Shown piece after piece: positions 44,821 through 53,112 of a stretch of DNA of 64,000 nucleotides. Under the pieces are notes generated by a model. It was given only the letters and a program-made list of their open reading frames with translations, had not been told where the DNA came from and did no database searches. Position numbers and translations under genes: made by a program. Numbering within the stretch: the first letter of the stretch is position 1; each line of letters opens with the position of its first letter. The DNA is from Candidatus Melainabacteria bacterium SSGW_16 (GTDB lineage Bacteria > Cyanobacteriota > Vampirovibrionia > 2-02-FULL-35-15): assembly GCA_004769085.1 (NCBI GenBank), contig DUDS01000032.1:62001-126000 (forward strand). The letters are read 5' to 3'.

Positions 44821-45507
44821 CTATTTCTTAGCCCCTCTTGTCTGACGAGATGGAATACCACCAAGCACAATTCCACCCTCTTTATTGCAAGAATTAATTG
44901 TTTTTCTTTCACACTCTTCAAGTGGAACAGTTAAGCTGCTATCCTGACAACAATAAAATAATTCACATACATCACCAGTTCCATTCTTATCTGCATCAAC
45001 TTGATCAGGATTATTTATAAGAGGACAATTATCCTTTCTTCCAGCTATTCCATCATCATCCGGATCCTCATCACAAACATCAGGTACTTTATTGTCATCT
45101 GTGTCTAGTACAGCTATTTCTTTAAGATCATCTATTGCACCTTGAAGATCACCAAGGATCTGATCTGCTAAATTATCTTGGATACACACTTTTCTTTCGG
45201 AGTTAGCACAACTTCTACTTGCAATTCTACTTGCTGCCTGGTCTAATTTTAATAGACTGGTTTTTAGTTTAGAAACACATGAAGTCCCTGGATTAGAAAC
45301 TGCTGTGCTTAACTGTTTTATAGTCAAGTCAATTATTCTTGATATATCACTTGCACCTTTAATTGTTTTAAGTTTAGATTGAACTTTTGTTAGCGTAGAA
45401 ATACTCTCAGAGATTACATTTGCATCGTTTTCATTAAGTGCAGAGACTGACATAATTGTAAGAAGAGGAAATATTGAAATCAGGATTATAGTTTTAATAG
45501 TCCTCAT
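44821..45507 (-). CDS. Secreted thrombospondin type 3-like repeat protein
   Basis: A 228-residue exported protein that equals the N-terminal half of 26363-28012: signal peptide ending SVSALNE, a helical domain with paired Cys, then acidic Ca2+-binding repeats (DTDDNKVPDVCDEDPDDDGI and DADKNGTGDVCE) and a CC-x-DSSLT-x-P tail. I place the start at 45507, where GGAGG lies 12 nt upstream and the paralog also begins, rather than at the upstream ATG. It is followed 17 nt later by the EGF-like protein that carries the C-terminal half of the same paralog, so the two may act together as a split version. Confidence 0.65.
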   Translation of the reverse strand: MRTIKTIILISIFPLLTIMSVSALNENDANVISESISTLTKVQSKLKTIKGASDISRIIDLTIKQLSTAVSNPGTSCVSKLKTSLLKLDQAASRIASRSCANSERKVCIQDNLADQILGDLQGAIDDLKEIAVLDTDDNKVPDVCDEDPDDDGIAGRKDNCPLINNPDQVDADKNGTGDVCELFYCCQDSSLTVPLEECERKTINSCNKEGGIVLGGIPSRQTRGAKK

Positions 45508-45607
45508 GATGCAATGTACCTCCATTTATTAAGAGCACGATTAATTATTTTACTCTAGTTTTGCAAATTATAGGCATTTTTAATAATGCCGAGTATTAAA
45601 CAGAAAG

Positions 45608-45710
45608 AAAAACTCCCCTAGTTAAGGAAGTTCGAACTTGCATATACGATGAAAACCCTTATACTTTTAAGAAAGTTGCTTGATTGCACAGCGTCAGATT
45701 TTGGTTATTT
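45608..45710. repeat. Interspersed repeat copy F, full-length without GC insert
   Basis: The most complete copy: ACTCCCCTAGTTAAGG, then AAGTTCGAACTT (a perfect 12-bp palindrome), GCATATACGATG, ACCCTTATACTTTTAAG, AAAGTTGCTTGATTGCACAG and CGTCAGATTTTG. It lies between the secreted protein start and the convergent-side end of the beta-CASP gene. Copies A, C and E carry a GC palindrome where this copy has TTAAGG. Confidence 0.7.
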
Positions 45711-45739
45711 AGATTCAAAAAACACTGAACAACTATCAA

Positions 45740-47149
45740 TTAAATGCTATAACCCTCATGTGGCTTTGGCATCTTTACCATATGTCCTCTGACTTTCAAT
45801 TCACTAGCAATACTAGCCATAGCTTCAGGAGCACCATGAACCAGAAAAGTGGTTTCTGGCTTACCGATATTTTTATGCCATTGAAGTAACTCATTACGTC
45901 CAGCATGAGCTGAAAAACCATTTATTGTATAAATCTTTGCACGTACTCCAATTTCTTCTCCATATATATAAACTGTTTTTGCACCATCAATTATTTTTCT
46001 TCCAAGTGTTCCACCTGCTGCAAAGCTAACAAAAATAACACTACATTCTTCTCTCCATAAATTATGTTTTAAGTGTGAGCATATACGACCACCAGTACAC
46101 ATACCTGATCCAGCCATAACTACTGCTCCACTTTTTATATTGTTTATAGCTATTGATTCAGAAACGTCTCTTGTATAAGTTAAAGTAGGCAGATAAAAAG
46201 GATCAATATCGTTTCTAAATAATTTAGTGAACTCTTCATCGTAACATTCTGGATGATGCCTATATATTTCTGTAGCTGAAATTGCCATTGGAGAATCAAG
46301 AAACACCTGCATATTACGTGGCAGTTTACCTTTTTCAACTCCCTCTCTTAGAAAAAAGAGTAACTCTTGAGCTCGTTCAAGAGCGAATGTAGGAATATAA
46401 ACATTACCGCCACGCTTGAACGTATCATTTATAGCTAAATAAAGTTCGCTTACAGATTCTTCAATTGATTTATGAGATCTATCTCCATAAGTTGTTTCCA
46501 TAACTACAAAGTCTGCTTGTGGCAAAGGTACCGGATCACGAATGATTGGTTTATTTTTATTACCAATATCTCCAGAAAATATAATTCTCTTTTTTGATTT
46601 ACCTTCTTCTGTTTCTAATAAAATTGATGCGGCACCGATTATGTGTCCAGCATCAAAGAATGTTGCTTGAATTCCTTTTGAAAGCTTTATTGGTTTTTCA
46701 TATACTGCATTATGCCCAAAATAATCCAGAGAATTAAGTACATCCAAGGTACTGTAAAGTGGTTGAATATTATGCTTACTTTTTTTACGGTGCTTATAAC
46801 TCCTCTTAAAATGTTTTGCACTTCTTTTAGCTTCTTCTTCATGTACACGGGCAGAATCAAGCATAACAAGCTTTGCTAATTCACGAGAAGCACTGGTAGT
46901 AATAATTTCACCCCTAAATCCTTGTTTAACTAAAAGTGGTATTCTTCCGCAATGATCCAAATGGGCATGAGTAAGCAAAAGATAATTAATATTTTTTGGT
47001 TTAAATCCAAATGGTTTTAAATTTTCTTCGGAAAGACCACCTCCACCTTGGTACATTCCACAATCAATTAAAATCTTTATGTTTCCAATTTCGACTAAAT
47101 GGCATGAACCAGTTACTTCTCTTGCTGCTCCGTGAAATGAAAGTTTCAT
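45740..47149 (-). CDS. Beta-CASP metallo-beta-lactamase fold RNase-like protein
   Basis: A 469-residue member of the beta-CASP group. The zinc motif HAHLDH is at 61-66, followed by FDAGHIIGAAS, FSGDIG, then the beta-CASP domain with METTYGDRSH and MAGSGMCTGGR, and the C-terminal FSAHAGRNELLQW and VHGAPEAM. Relatives are RNA-processing nucleases like CPSF/YsxP-type proteins. In stress clusters they occur with universal stress proteins. It is the last gene of the five-gene operon, 2 nt after the P-loop gene. Nuclease activity is family knowledge; the target is unknown. Confidence 0.88.
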   Translation of the reverse strand: MKLSFHGAAREVTGSCHLVEIGNIKILIDCGMYQGGGGLSEENLKPFGFKPKNINYLLLTHAHLDHCGRIPLLVKQGFRGEIITTSASRELAKLVMLDSARVHEEEAKRSAKHFKRSYKHRKKSKHNIQPLYSTLDVLNSLDYFGHNAVYEKPIKLSKGIQATFFDAGHIIGAASILLETEEGKSKKRIIFSGDIGNKNKPIIRDPVPLPQADFVVMETTYGDRSHKSIEESVSELYLAINDTFKRGGNVYIPTFALERAQELLFFLREGVEKGKLPRNMQVFLDSPMAISATEIYRHHPECYDEEFTKLFRNDIDPFYLPTLTYTRDVSESIAINNIKSGAVVMAGSGMCTGGRICSHLKHNLWREECSVIFVSFAAGGTLGRKIIDGAKTVYIYGEEIGVRAKIYTINGFSAHAGRNELLQWHKNIGKPETTFLVHGAPEAMASIASELKVRGHMVKMPKPHEGYSI

Positions 47150-47151
47150 AG

Positions 47152-47703
47152 TTAATTTCCTTTGTGAATATGCTTAATAATAAACTTTGCTCTTTCTGAG
47201 ATAGGAGCAACTGGTACTGTTATTACTTTATAACCAAGCTCTGTGTAACAATTATATAAGGCTTCATGAATTTCTTTAGCTTGTTTACTGGTTTCTGTCC
47301 TTGCATAATCTTTTTCATATCTTGGAAGTAAATCCAAAATAAATATTCCTCTATAGCGTATCCTTCTGCTCATTTCCAGTACACCATTAAGATCACCGCC
47401 ACAATCCTTAAGATAAACTATACTGTCAGGTAACCCTCTTTCCCAAAAAATTAACTCTTCTTTAGAAGCTTTTGTTTCTATTTCAATCTTAATTCTTAAA
47501 ATATCTTCTTCAAATTGCCGTTCATTACCTCTAATCTGAGCAATGGTTTTACCCTTGCTAATTTCATTATCAATTAAAATACGAGCAACTTCAGGTCGTA
47601 TAGAATAACCTAAAAACGCAAGGTGATCTATTGTCTTTGATTTACCAGTTGAAGGACCACCAGTTATGACATACCAGTTTGTTTTTTGAATAACCTCACC
47701 CAT
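47152..47703 (-). CDS. P-loop ATPase/kinase-like protein (AAA_28 type)
   Basis: A 183-residue P-loop protein. The Walker A motif GGPSTGKS is at 15-22, followed by FLGYSIRPEVARILID and later FWERGLPDSIVYLKDCGG, as in AAA_28/NadR-like phosphotransferases that act on small molecules or regulate partners. It has no DNA-binding domain. It lies between the universal stress protein and beta-CASP genes with gaps of 21 and 2 nt, so it is part of the operon. Its substrate is unknown. Confidence 0.75.
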   Translation of the reverse strand: MGEVIQKTNWYVITGGPSTGKSKTIDHLAFLGYSIRPEVARILIDNEISKGKTIAQIRGNERQFEEDILRIKIEIETKASKEELIFWERGLPDSIVYLKDCGGDLNGVLEMSRRIRYRGIFILDLLPRYEKDYARTETSKQAKEIHEALYNCYTELGYKVITVPVAPISERAKFIIKHIHKGN

Positions 47704-47724
47704 AAGCTAATTCACTTAAAGATA

Positions 47725-48594
47725 TTACCTTACAAGCAACACAGGACGCTTTGAAGCTGACAATATAGTCCTTGCAGTACTACCAAATACTAGTTTCATT
47801 AGATTATTCTTGTTCCTGCCGCACATGCCTATTGCTACCAAACCAGCATGGATTTGATGTGCATATTCAAGAATTCCATTCCACGGTTCAAAGGTACCTG
47901 TAGTACTGTAAAAAGTGGATTTAATTCCATAAGGTTTTAAAAACTCTCTAACTTCAACAAATATACTTTCTGATTCAGATTCATTATCAGCAACATTAAT
48001 AACATGCAGTTTACCATCTAATTTTGAAAGAAATGGAGCAAGGAACATTAAAGCCCTTTGTGATGACTCACTTCCGTCATATGCCAGCAAAGTATCAAAA
48101 TGATGCTTAGTTTCTTGAGATACTACTATAACTGGTCTTGCTGTGCTTTTCATAAGTGAGGTTACAGTTCGTCCTGGTTCAACTTCATCTTCCTTATGTT
48201 GTTTCCCTCTTTTTCCTATTACTACAAGATCTACTGTCTTTGACATTTCGCCTATTAATTCTCCTACATCACCCCTTGTAATTGAAAAATATCCTTCAAT
48301 CTTACTCTTAGATAAAGCTTCATTAAACTTTGATTGAAGCTTAAGCTCTTCTTTAACCATTTCAGATTCAATTTCTTTTTGTTCTTTTGTAAACGTTGCT
48401 GATGAAAGTTTTGTAGCAACACTTACAATACTTCTTTTTGCTTCTGGTGGTCGCCAATTAAGTATTCTCTTAATATCCTCAACATACAGACATTTTAACT
48501 TTGCTTGAAATTTTGAAGCTAAATCAATTGCATAATCAAGTGCATAACCAGCATTTTTAGAATCATCTATAGCAACAAGTATACTTTTTGCCAT
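47725..48594 (-). CDS. Tandem universal stress protein (UspA x2)
   Basis: A 289-residue protein of two UspA domains. SILVAIDDSKNAGYALDYA begins the first and LLAYDGSESSQRALMFL the second. The ATP-type glycine motif at the end is GMCG, 11 residues, then GSTAR (the usual spacing is 9), and the first domain ends VVIGKRGKQ. I set the start at 48594, where GGAGG precedes MAKSILVAIDD, since the longer frame would overlap the upstream gene. Tandem USPs often bind ATP and aid survival in hypoxia, NO or stasis. It sits in the operon led by the CBS gene. Confidence 0.9.
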   Translation of the reverse strand: MAKSILVAIDDSKNAGYALDYAIDLASKFQAKLKCLYVEDIKRILNWRPPEAKRSIVSVATKLSSATFTKEQKEIESEMVKEELKLQSKFNEALSKSKIEGYFSITRGDVGELIGEMSKTVDLVVIGKRGKQHKEDEVEPGRTVTSLMKSTARPVIVVSQETKHHFDTLLAYDGSESSQRALMFLAPFLSKLDGKLHVINVADNESESESIFVEVREFLKPYGIKSTFYSTTGTFEPWNGILEYAHQIHAGLVAIGMCGRNKNNLMKLVFGSTARTILSASKRPVLLVR

Positions 48595-48614
48595 TGGTTT
48601 ATCCTCCAAAATAT

Positions 48615-49475
48615 TTACCTTGTAAGAAGAACTGGACAAGTGGCTTGCTTCAATACCTCTTTAGTAGTACTTCCAAAAATTAATTCCATAAGTCTGTTTT
48701 CTCCAAATGCACCTATTACAACTAACCCAGGATCAAAAATCTTTATCTGCTTAGCAATTCCTATCCAGGGCATAGTAGCTCCAAAATCTACCACATATGT
48801 AGCATTTAATTCATAAGGTTCAAGAAACTCTTTTGCTTCATCCAAAGGCTTCTGTGCAGAATCAATATCATTAGCGACACTTATAACTATTACTTCAAAG
48901 TTTAAAAGTTTTGCAAATGAAGCTCCTACACTTAAAGCACGTTGTGAATTTTGGCTACCATCATAGGCAATTAATATTTTATTATTTATCTTTGTATCTT
49001 CAGGTACTACAAGTACAGGTCGTGTAGTAGATCTAAGTAAGTCTTCTGTAACTGGTCCAGGCTCTTTTGAAGCTTCAGGATATGTTTTTCCTCTCCTGCC
49101 AACTACTATAAGATCTACTGTTCTTGTCATTTGTTCAACTGTTTCGTGAACCTTTCCTCTCTTGGTGAAAAATTCACAGTTTACAGCAAACTTTTTACAT
49201 TCTTCTTCAAAACTCTTTTGTATTCTGTTAGCTTCAGCAATAAACTGTTTTTCAACCTCTACTTCTTCCAATGTCGGACGTGAATGAAGGGTAGCTGAAG
49301 TAGCCCCAATTGCTGCACCCATCAATTCAACAGGCTGCCATTCAAGCAAGCGCATAATATCTTCTACATAAAGTCCTTTTACTTTTGCACCACAAATCCT
49401 AGCTAAACCAACTCCGATATTTAGTGCTGATTTGCTTGATTTGGATTCATCCATTGCTATTAATATACTTTTCAT
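48615..49475 (-). CDS. Tandem universal stress protein (UspA x2)
   Basis: A 286-residue tandem UspA protein, paralog of the next gene. It starts SILIAMDESKSSKSALNIG; the second domain starts ILIAYDGSQNSQRALSVG. The C-terminal nucleotide motif GAFG, nine residues, GSTTKEV matches the canonical G-x2-G-x9-G-S/T of ATP-binding USPs. Both paralogs keep a shared insert near GKVHETVEQM. It follows the CBS gene by 43 nt and precedes the second USP by 20 nt. Likely expressed under respiratory or NO stress, judging by the divergent NO reductase and shared promoter box. Confidence 0.92.
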   Translation of the reverse strand: MKSILIAMDESKSSKSALNIGVGLARICGAKVKGLYVEDIMRLLEWQPVELMGAAIGATSATLHSRPTLEEVEVEKQFIAEANRIQKSFEEECKKFAVNCEFFTKRGKVHETVEQMTRTVDLIVVGRRGKTYPEASKEPGPVTEDLLRSTTRPVLVVPEDTKINNKILIAYDGSQNSQRALSVGASFAKLLNFEVIVISVANDIDSAQKPLDEAKEFLEPYELNATYVVDFGATMPWIGIAKQIKIFDPGLVVIGAFGENRLMELIFGSTTKEVLKQATCPVLLTR

Positions 49476-49518
49476 AAGTTTATCCTTTCAATGCTTTGTT
49501 TCCTTAGCCATTTAAATT

Positions 49519-49968
49519 CTATTTACACCTAACATCATCACTTAACTCACGAACCATATCAGAAATGCACTCATCATCAAATTCAACAACTGGTGCAAGA
49601 TCACTCATGGAAATAATACCGACTAATTTCCCGTCTTTTTCCACAGGTAATCTTCTATATCCATAATCACCCATTATGTCCAGTGCTTCTTTACAAGTAG
49701 TTTCTGGAAATATTGTCATAGGCCATCTTGTCATAATTTCATCGGCTGTTGTTGTTCCCAGATCTCTTTTACGTGCAACAACACGAGTAACTATTTGCCT
49801 ATCAGTTATCATTCCAAGTAATTTTTTCTGTTCACCAACTATAAGCACAGTACCTACATTTTCTTCATCCATTAATTTGGAGGCTTCATAAATACTTGTT
49901 TTTGGAGTTATAGTTACAAGATTTATTTGCATTACTTGCTGAACTTTTGTTTCTGTCGCTATTGTCAT
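49519..49968 (-). CDS. CBS-pair protein
   Basis: A 149-residue protein with two CBS domains (VTITPKTSIYEASKLMDEEN and MTIFPETTCKEALDIMGDYG). Stand-alone CBS pairs bind adenosyl ligands such as AMP, ATP or NADH and can sense energy state. The first gene of the operon with the two USPs, the P-loop protein and the beta-CASP protein. AGGAGA precedes the ATG. Its promoter region is shared with the divergent NO reductase gene and holds a 32-bp box. Confidence 0.88.
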   Translation of the reverse strand: MTIATETKVQQVMQINLVTITPKTSIYEASKLMDEENVGTVLIVGEQKKLLGMITDRQIVTRVVARKRDLGTTTADEIMTRWPMTIFPETTCKEALDIMGDYGYRRLPVEKDGKLVGIISMSDLAPVVEFDDECISDMVRELSDDVRCK

Positions 49969-50073
49969 TATTTTATCTCCTACTTTAATTTAATCTACCT
50001 ATAGAATGCCCTGAATTACTAATAGATTCATCAACCAAGAGGATAAACTTAAGGGTAATTTTGGTTGAGAAAA

Positions 50074-50105
50074 ATCATCCTTTTGGCTATTCTTGAGGTC
50101 GATTT
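50074..50105 (+). promoter_or_regulatory. 32-bp stress box, qNOR/USP-operon copy
   Basis: Begins ATCATCCTTTTGGCTATTC and ends GGTCGATTT. It lies 83 nt before the NO reductase ATG and 105 nt before the CBS start of the divergent operon. The left half is conserved; the right half is weaker (GTCGAT in place of AAGGAT). Confidence 0.65.
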
Positions 50106-50188
50106 CATTTATTAAAGCAACAAGTATCTTTAAAAGAAGATAAATTGGGCTAAACTGAAAAACAAACAAGGCAAGAAAGGATTATTTA

Positions 50189-52414
50189 ATGAAGGCTTCC
50201 GAATCGTTATCACCATGGTGGAAAAACACATTAATTCTTACCATGATAGTTGGGTTTACTGTTCTTATCTGGGTATCCACTAAAGCATATAAAGATGCAC
50301 CTCCAATTCCACAACAGGTTATAAATGCAGCAGGTGAAACACTCTTTACTAAAGATGATATTCAAAAAGGTCAACAAGTATTTTTAAAATATGGACTCAT
50401 GGAGAATGGAACAATCTGGGGACATGGTGCTTATCTTGGTCCTGATTTCTCGGCAGAATATTTACATACTCTTGCAGCTTATATAGGAGATCCAAATGAA
50501 GCCAGGAAACTATTAAAGCAAAATCGTTATAATCCAAAAAGTAATACTTTAATTTTTACACAAGAAGAAGAGTCTTCATACAAAGATCAAATCACAAAAT
50601 GGAGAACTTATTTTTCTAATCCAAAGATTAATTATGGACTACCTGCAAAGTATATTAATAATCCAGAAGAACTTAAACAGCTTACTTCATTTTTTGCATG
50701 GTGTAGTTGGGCAAGTGTGGTTAATCGTCCAGGAAAGAACTATACTTACACCAACAATTTTCCATTTGAACCTGCTGTAGGAAATATGCCAAGTGCTGAT
50801 GCACTGTTATGGAGTGCACTTAGTTTAGTAGCATTACTTGGTGGCATAGGATTTATTTTATTCCTTTTTGGAAAGTTTGATTACTTGGGCTGGAAGAATG
50901 GAAAAGAATATTTACAACAACAAATGTTTCCTGGTGCTGCAACTAAAAGCCAGGAAGGGACAATAAAATACTTTGCAATTGTTGCAGTTTTATTTTTACT
51001 GCAATCTTTAGTCGGTGGTGCTACAGCACATTACCGTGCAGATCCTACTGGTTTCTTTGGAATTGATTTGTCATCAATATTACCCAGCAACATAGTAAGA
51101 ACCTGGCATCTTCAGCTTGCTATCTTCTGGATAGCTACTGCTTATATTGCAGGTGGATTATTTCTTGCACCTGCTGTAGGTGGTAAAGAACCTAAAGGAC
51201 AAGCATTTGGTGTTAATTTTTTATTTCTTGCTCTACTTATTGTTGTACTAGGAAGTCTTAGTGGAGAAATTTTAGGAATTAATAACGTGCTTGGGAAACT
51301 GTGGTTTTGGTTTGGGCATCAGGGCTGGGAATATCTTGATCTTGGTAGAGCATGGCAGATTTTGCTTGCAGTTGGACTTGTGATTTGGATAATTTTACTA
51401 TTTAGAGGAATTCTGCCTGCAATTAAAAATCCGGAAAGCAAAGAAATATCGTCTCTTTTTCTTTACTCAGCAGTTGCAATTCCTCTGTTTTACCTGCCTG
51501 CATTCTTTTTTAATAGCACAAGCCACTTGACAGTAGTTGATACCTGGAGATTTTGGATTATACATTTATGGGTTGAAGGCTTCTTTGAACTTTTTGTTAC
51601 TGTCATGGTAGCAATTATTTTTTACAAACTTGGTATTGTTTCTCATAAAACAGCTACAAGAGTTGTTTATCTGGATGCAATCCTTTATCTTGGCAGTGGC
51701 ATTATTGGCACAGGACATCATTGGTATTGGACAGGACAATCAAATATAACAATGGCATTAGGTGCAGTATTTTCAGCACTTGAAGTTGTACCACTTACAT
51801 TACTTACTTTAGATGCCTGGGATTTTATAAAACTTGAAAAAGGTGAGGCAAATATATCAGGGAAAAACATTTTCACCATTCACAAATGGACATTTTATTT
51901 CCTTATGGCAGTTGGTTTTTGGAACTTCCTTGGAGCAGGAGTATTTGGATTTTTAATTAATCTCCCAATAGTAAGCTACTTTGAAGTAGGTACACTACTT
52001 ACTCCTAACCATGGACATGCAGCTATGATGGGAGTATTTGGAATGCTTGCTATTGCTCTTATGGTTTTTGCTTTAAGACAAGTCTTAAATGATGAGAATT
52101 GGAAGAAGATAGAAAAATATATTTGCATTTCATTTTGGGGATTAAATATTGGGCTTATACTTATGGTTGTAACAAACCTATTTCCTGGTGGAATAGCACA
52201 ATTAATAGATGTTTTAAATAATGGTTACTCACATGCAAGAAGTCCAGAGTTTTTAAATCAATCTTTTATGCGAACTATAGAGTGGATTAGATTACCAGCA
52301 GATTTTATATTTATTGTATTTGGATGTATACCTCTTGTAATAGCATCATCTCTAACTTATGTGTATATAAAAGGGTCCTCTTTGGTAAAGCAACCACAAG
52401 AAAAGTTGTTTTAA
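50189..52414 (+). CDS. norB: Quinol-dependent nitric oxide reductase (qNOR)
   Basis: A 741-residue single-subunit NO reductase that reduces NO to N2O with quinol electrons at the inner membrane. The N-terminal extension typical of qNOR is present (TKDDIQKGQQVFLKYGLMEN, HGAYLGPDFSAEYL), then 12 or so helices with heme and non-heme iron His residues in TAHYRADPT, GHQGWEYLDLGRAWQ, HLWVEGFFELF, GTGHHWYWTG and TPNHGHAAMMGVFG. AAAGG lies 8 nt before the ATG. With no denitrification genes nearby its likely task is NO detoxification. It diverges from the USP operon and has the 32-bp box upstream. Confidence 0.95.
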   Translation: MKASESLSPWWKNTLILTMIVGFTVLIWVSTKAYKDAPPIPQQVINAAGETLFTKDDIQKGQQVFLKYGLMENGTIWGHGAYLGPDFSAEYLHTLAAYIGDPNEARKLLKQNRYNPKSNTLIFTQEEESSYKDQITKWRTYFSNPKINYGLPAKYINNPEELKQLTSFFAWCSWASVVNRPGKNYTYTNNFPFEPAVGNMPSADALLWSALSLVALLGGIGFILFLFGKFDYLGWKNGKEYLQQQMFPGAATKSQEGTIKYFAIVAVLFLLQSLVGGATAHYRADPTGFFGIDLSSILPSNIVRTWHLQLAIFWIATAYIAGGLFLAPAVGGKEPKGQAFGVNFLFLALLIVVLGSLSGEILGINNVLGKLWFWFGHQGWEYLDLGRAWQILLAVGLVIWIILLFRGILPAIKNPESKEISSLFLYSAVAIPLFYLPAFFFNSTSHLTVVDTWRFWIIHLWVEGFFELFVTVMVAIIFYKLGIVSHKTATRVVYLDAILYLGSGIIGTGHHWYWTGQSNITMALGAVFSALEVVPLTLLTLDAWDFIKLEKGEANISGKNIFTIHKWTFYFLMAVGFWNFLGAGVFGFLINLPIVSYFEVGTLLTPNHGHAAMMGVFGMLAIALMVFALRQVLNDENWKKIEKYICISFWGLNIGLILMVVTNLFPGGIAQLIDVLNNGYSHARSPEFLNQSFMRTIEWIRLPADFIFIVFGCIPLVIASSLTYVYIKGSSLVKQPQEKLF

Positions 52415-52466
52415 AAGATTAGTCTTTAAGCTGGTACAAAGTCAAGCAACTTTCGTCTTGTAATCT

Positions 52467-53102
52467 ATGCAAGAACAAACACATCATAAAGAGCCACCGT
52501 TTGGACATCATCTGGGTATTTGGTATCCACTTGTATGGCGGCTCTTAGCAACAAATAGATTTTGGTCACCATCTATGTGGCTGCCAAAAGATTCAGCTCT
52601 TGCAATTGATTTATATATTGGTGCATGGTGGGTGTTTGAAATTGTATGCATAGTTTTCTGTGACCTTTTATTTAAACAAAATATCTTTTATATTTGGTTA
52701 TTTACAGCTCTTGCGATTTTTAGATTGACTGACATTATGTTTGTTTTGTTATCTATTCTTATAAAAGGAAATTATAGAAGACAGGGTGACTGGCCTTCTG
52801 TAAGCAGAGTTATTCTTCTGGTAATTTTAAATGCACTAGAAATAATGATTTTGTTTGCTGTGCTTTATTATTCACTAACTTTTTTAAGTCCGGAAGCTGG
52901 TGGTACCTTGCCAAAATTAGAAAATTTCTTTAATAGTTTGTATTTTAGCTTTGTTACAGGTACATCTCTTGGATATGGTATTCCACATCCTGTTGGTAAG
53001 CTCGCAAGATTTCTTTCAATAGTTGAAGCCTCATCTATTATTCTTGTTGTTATTGCAGTAATTGGATACATTACTAATGAAAAAAGAAAATCACAGCATT
53101 AA
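52467..53102 (+). CDS. Ion-channel-like membrane protein (Ion_trans_2 pore)
   Basis: A 211-residue protein with about four helices. The C-terminal part reads FNSLYFSFVTGTSLGYGIPHP followed by a helix with FLSIVEASSIILVVIAVIG (landmarks FSFVTGTSLGYG and the last helix). This is the pore helix, filter and inner helix of two-helix K+ channels; the filter TSLGYG differs from TVGYG. The N-terminal half has two more helices and WHPL/WYPLVWRLL-type aromatic residues. It follows qNOR by 52 nt and is probably co-transcribed. Ion choice and gating are unknown. Confidence 0.7.
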   Translation: MQEQTHHKEPPFGHHLGIWYPLVWRLLATNRFWSPSMWLPKDSALAIDLYIGAWWVFEIVCIVFCDLLFKQNIFYIWLFTALAIFRLTDIMFVLLSILIKGNYRRQGDWPSVSRVILLVILNALEIMILFAVLYYSLTFLSPEAGGTLPKLENFFNSLYFSFVTGTSLGYGIPHPVGKLARFLSIVEASSIILVVIAVIGYITNEKRKSQH

Positions 53103-53112
53103 GTCTGTAAAC

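Noticed and set aside
34799..45710. Repeat copies considered as a CRISPR array
   Set aside because: Copies are kilobases apart, vary in length, and have no regular spacers or cas genes.
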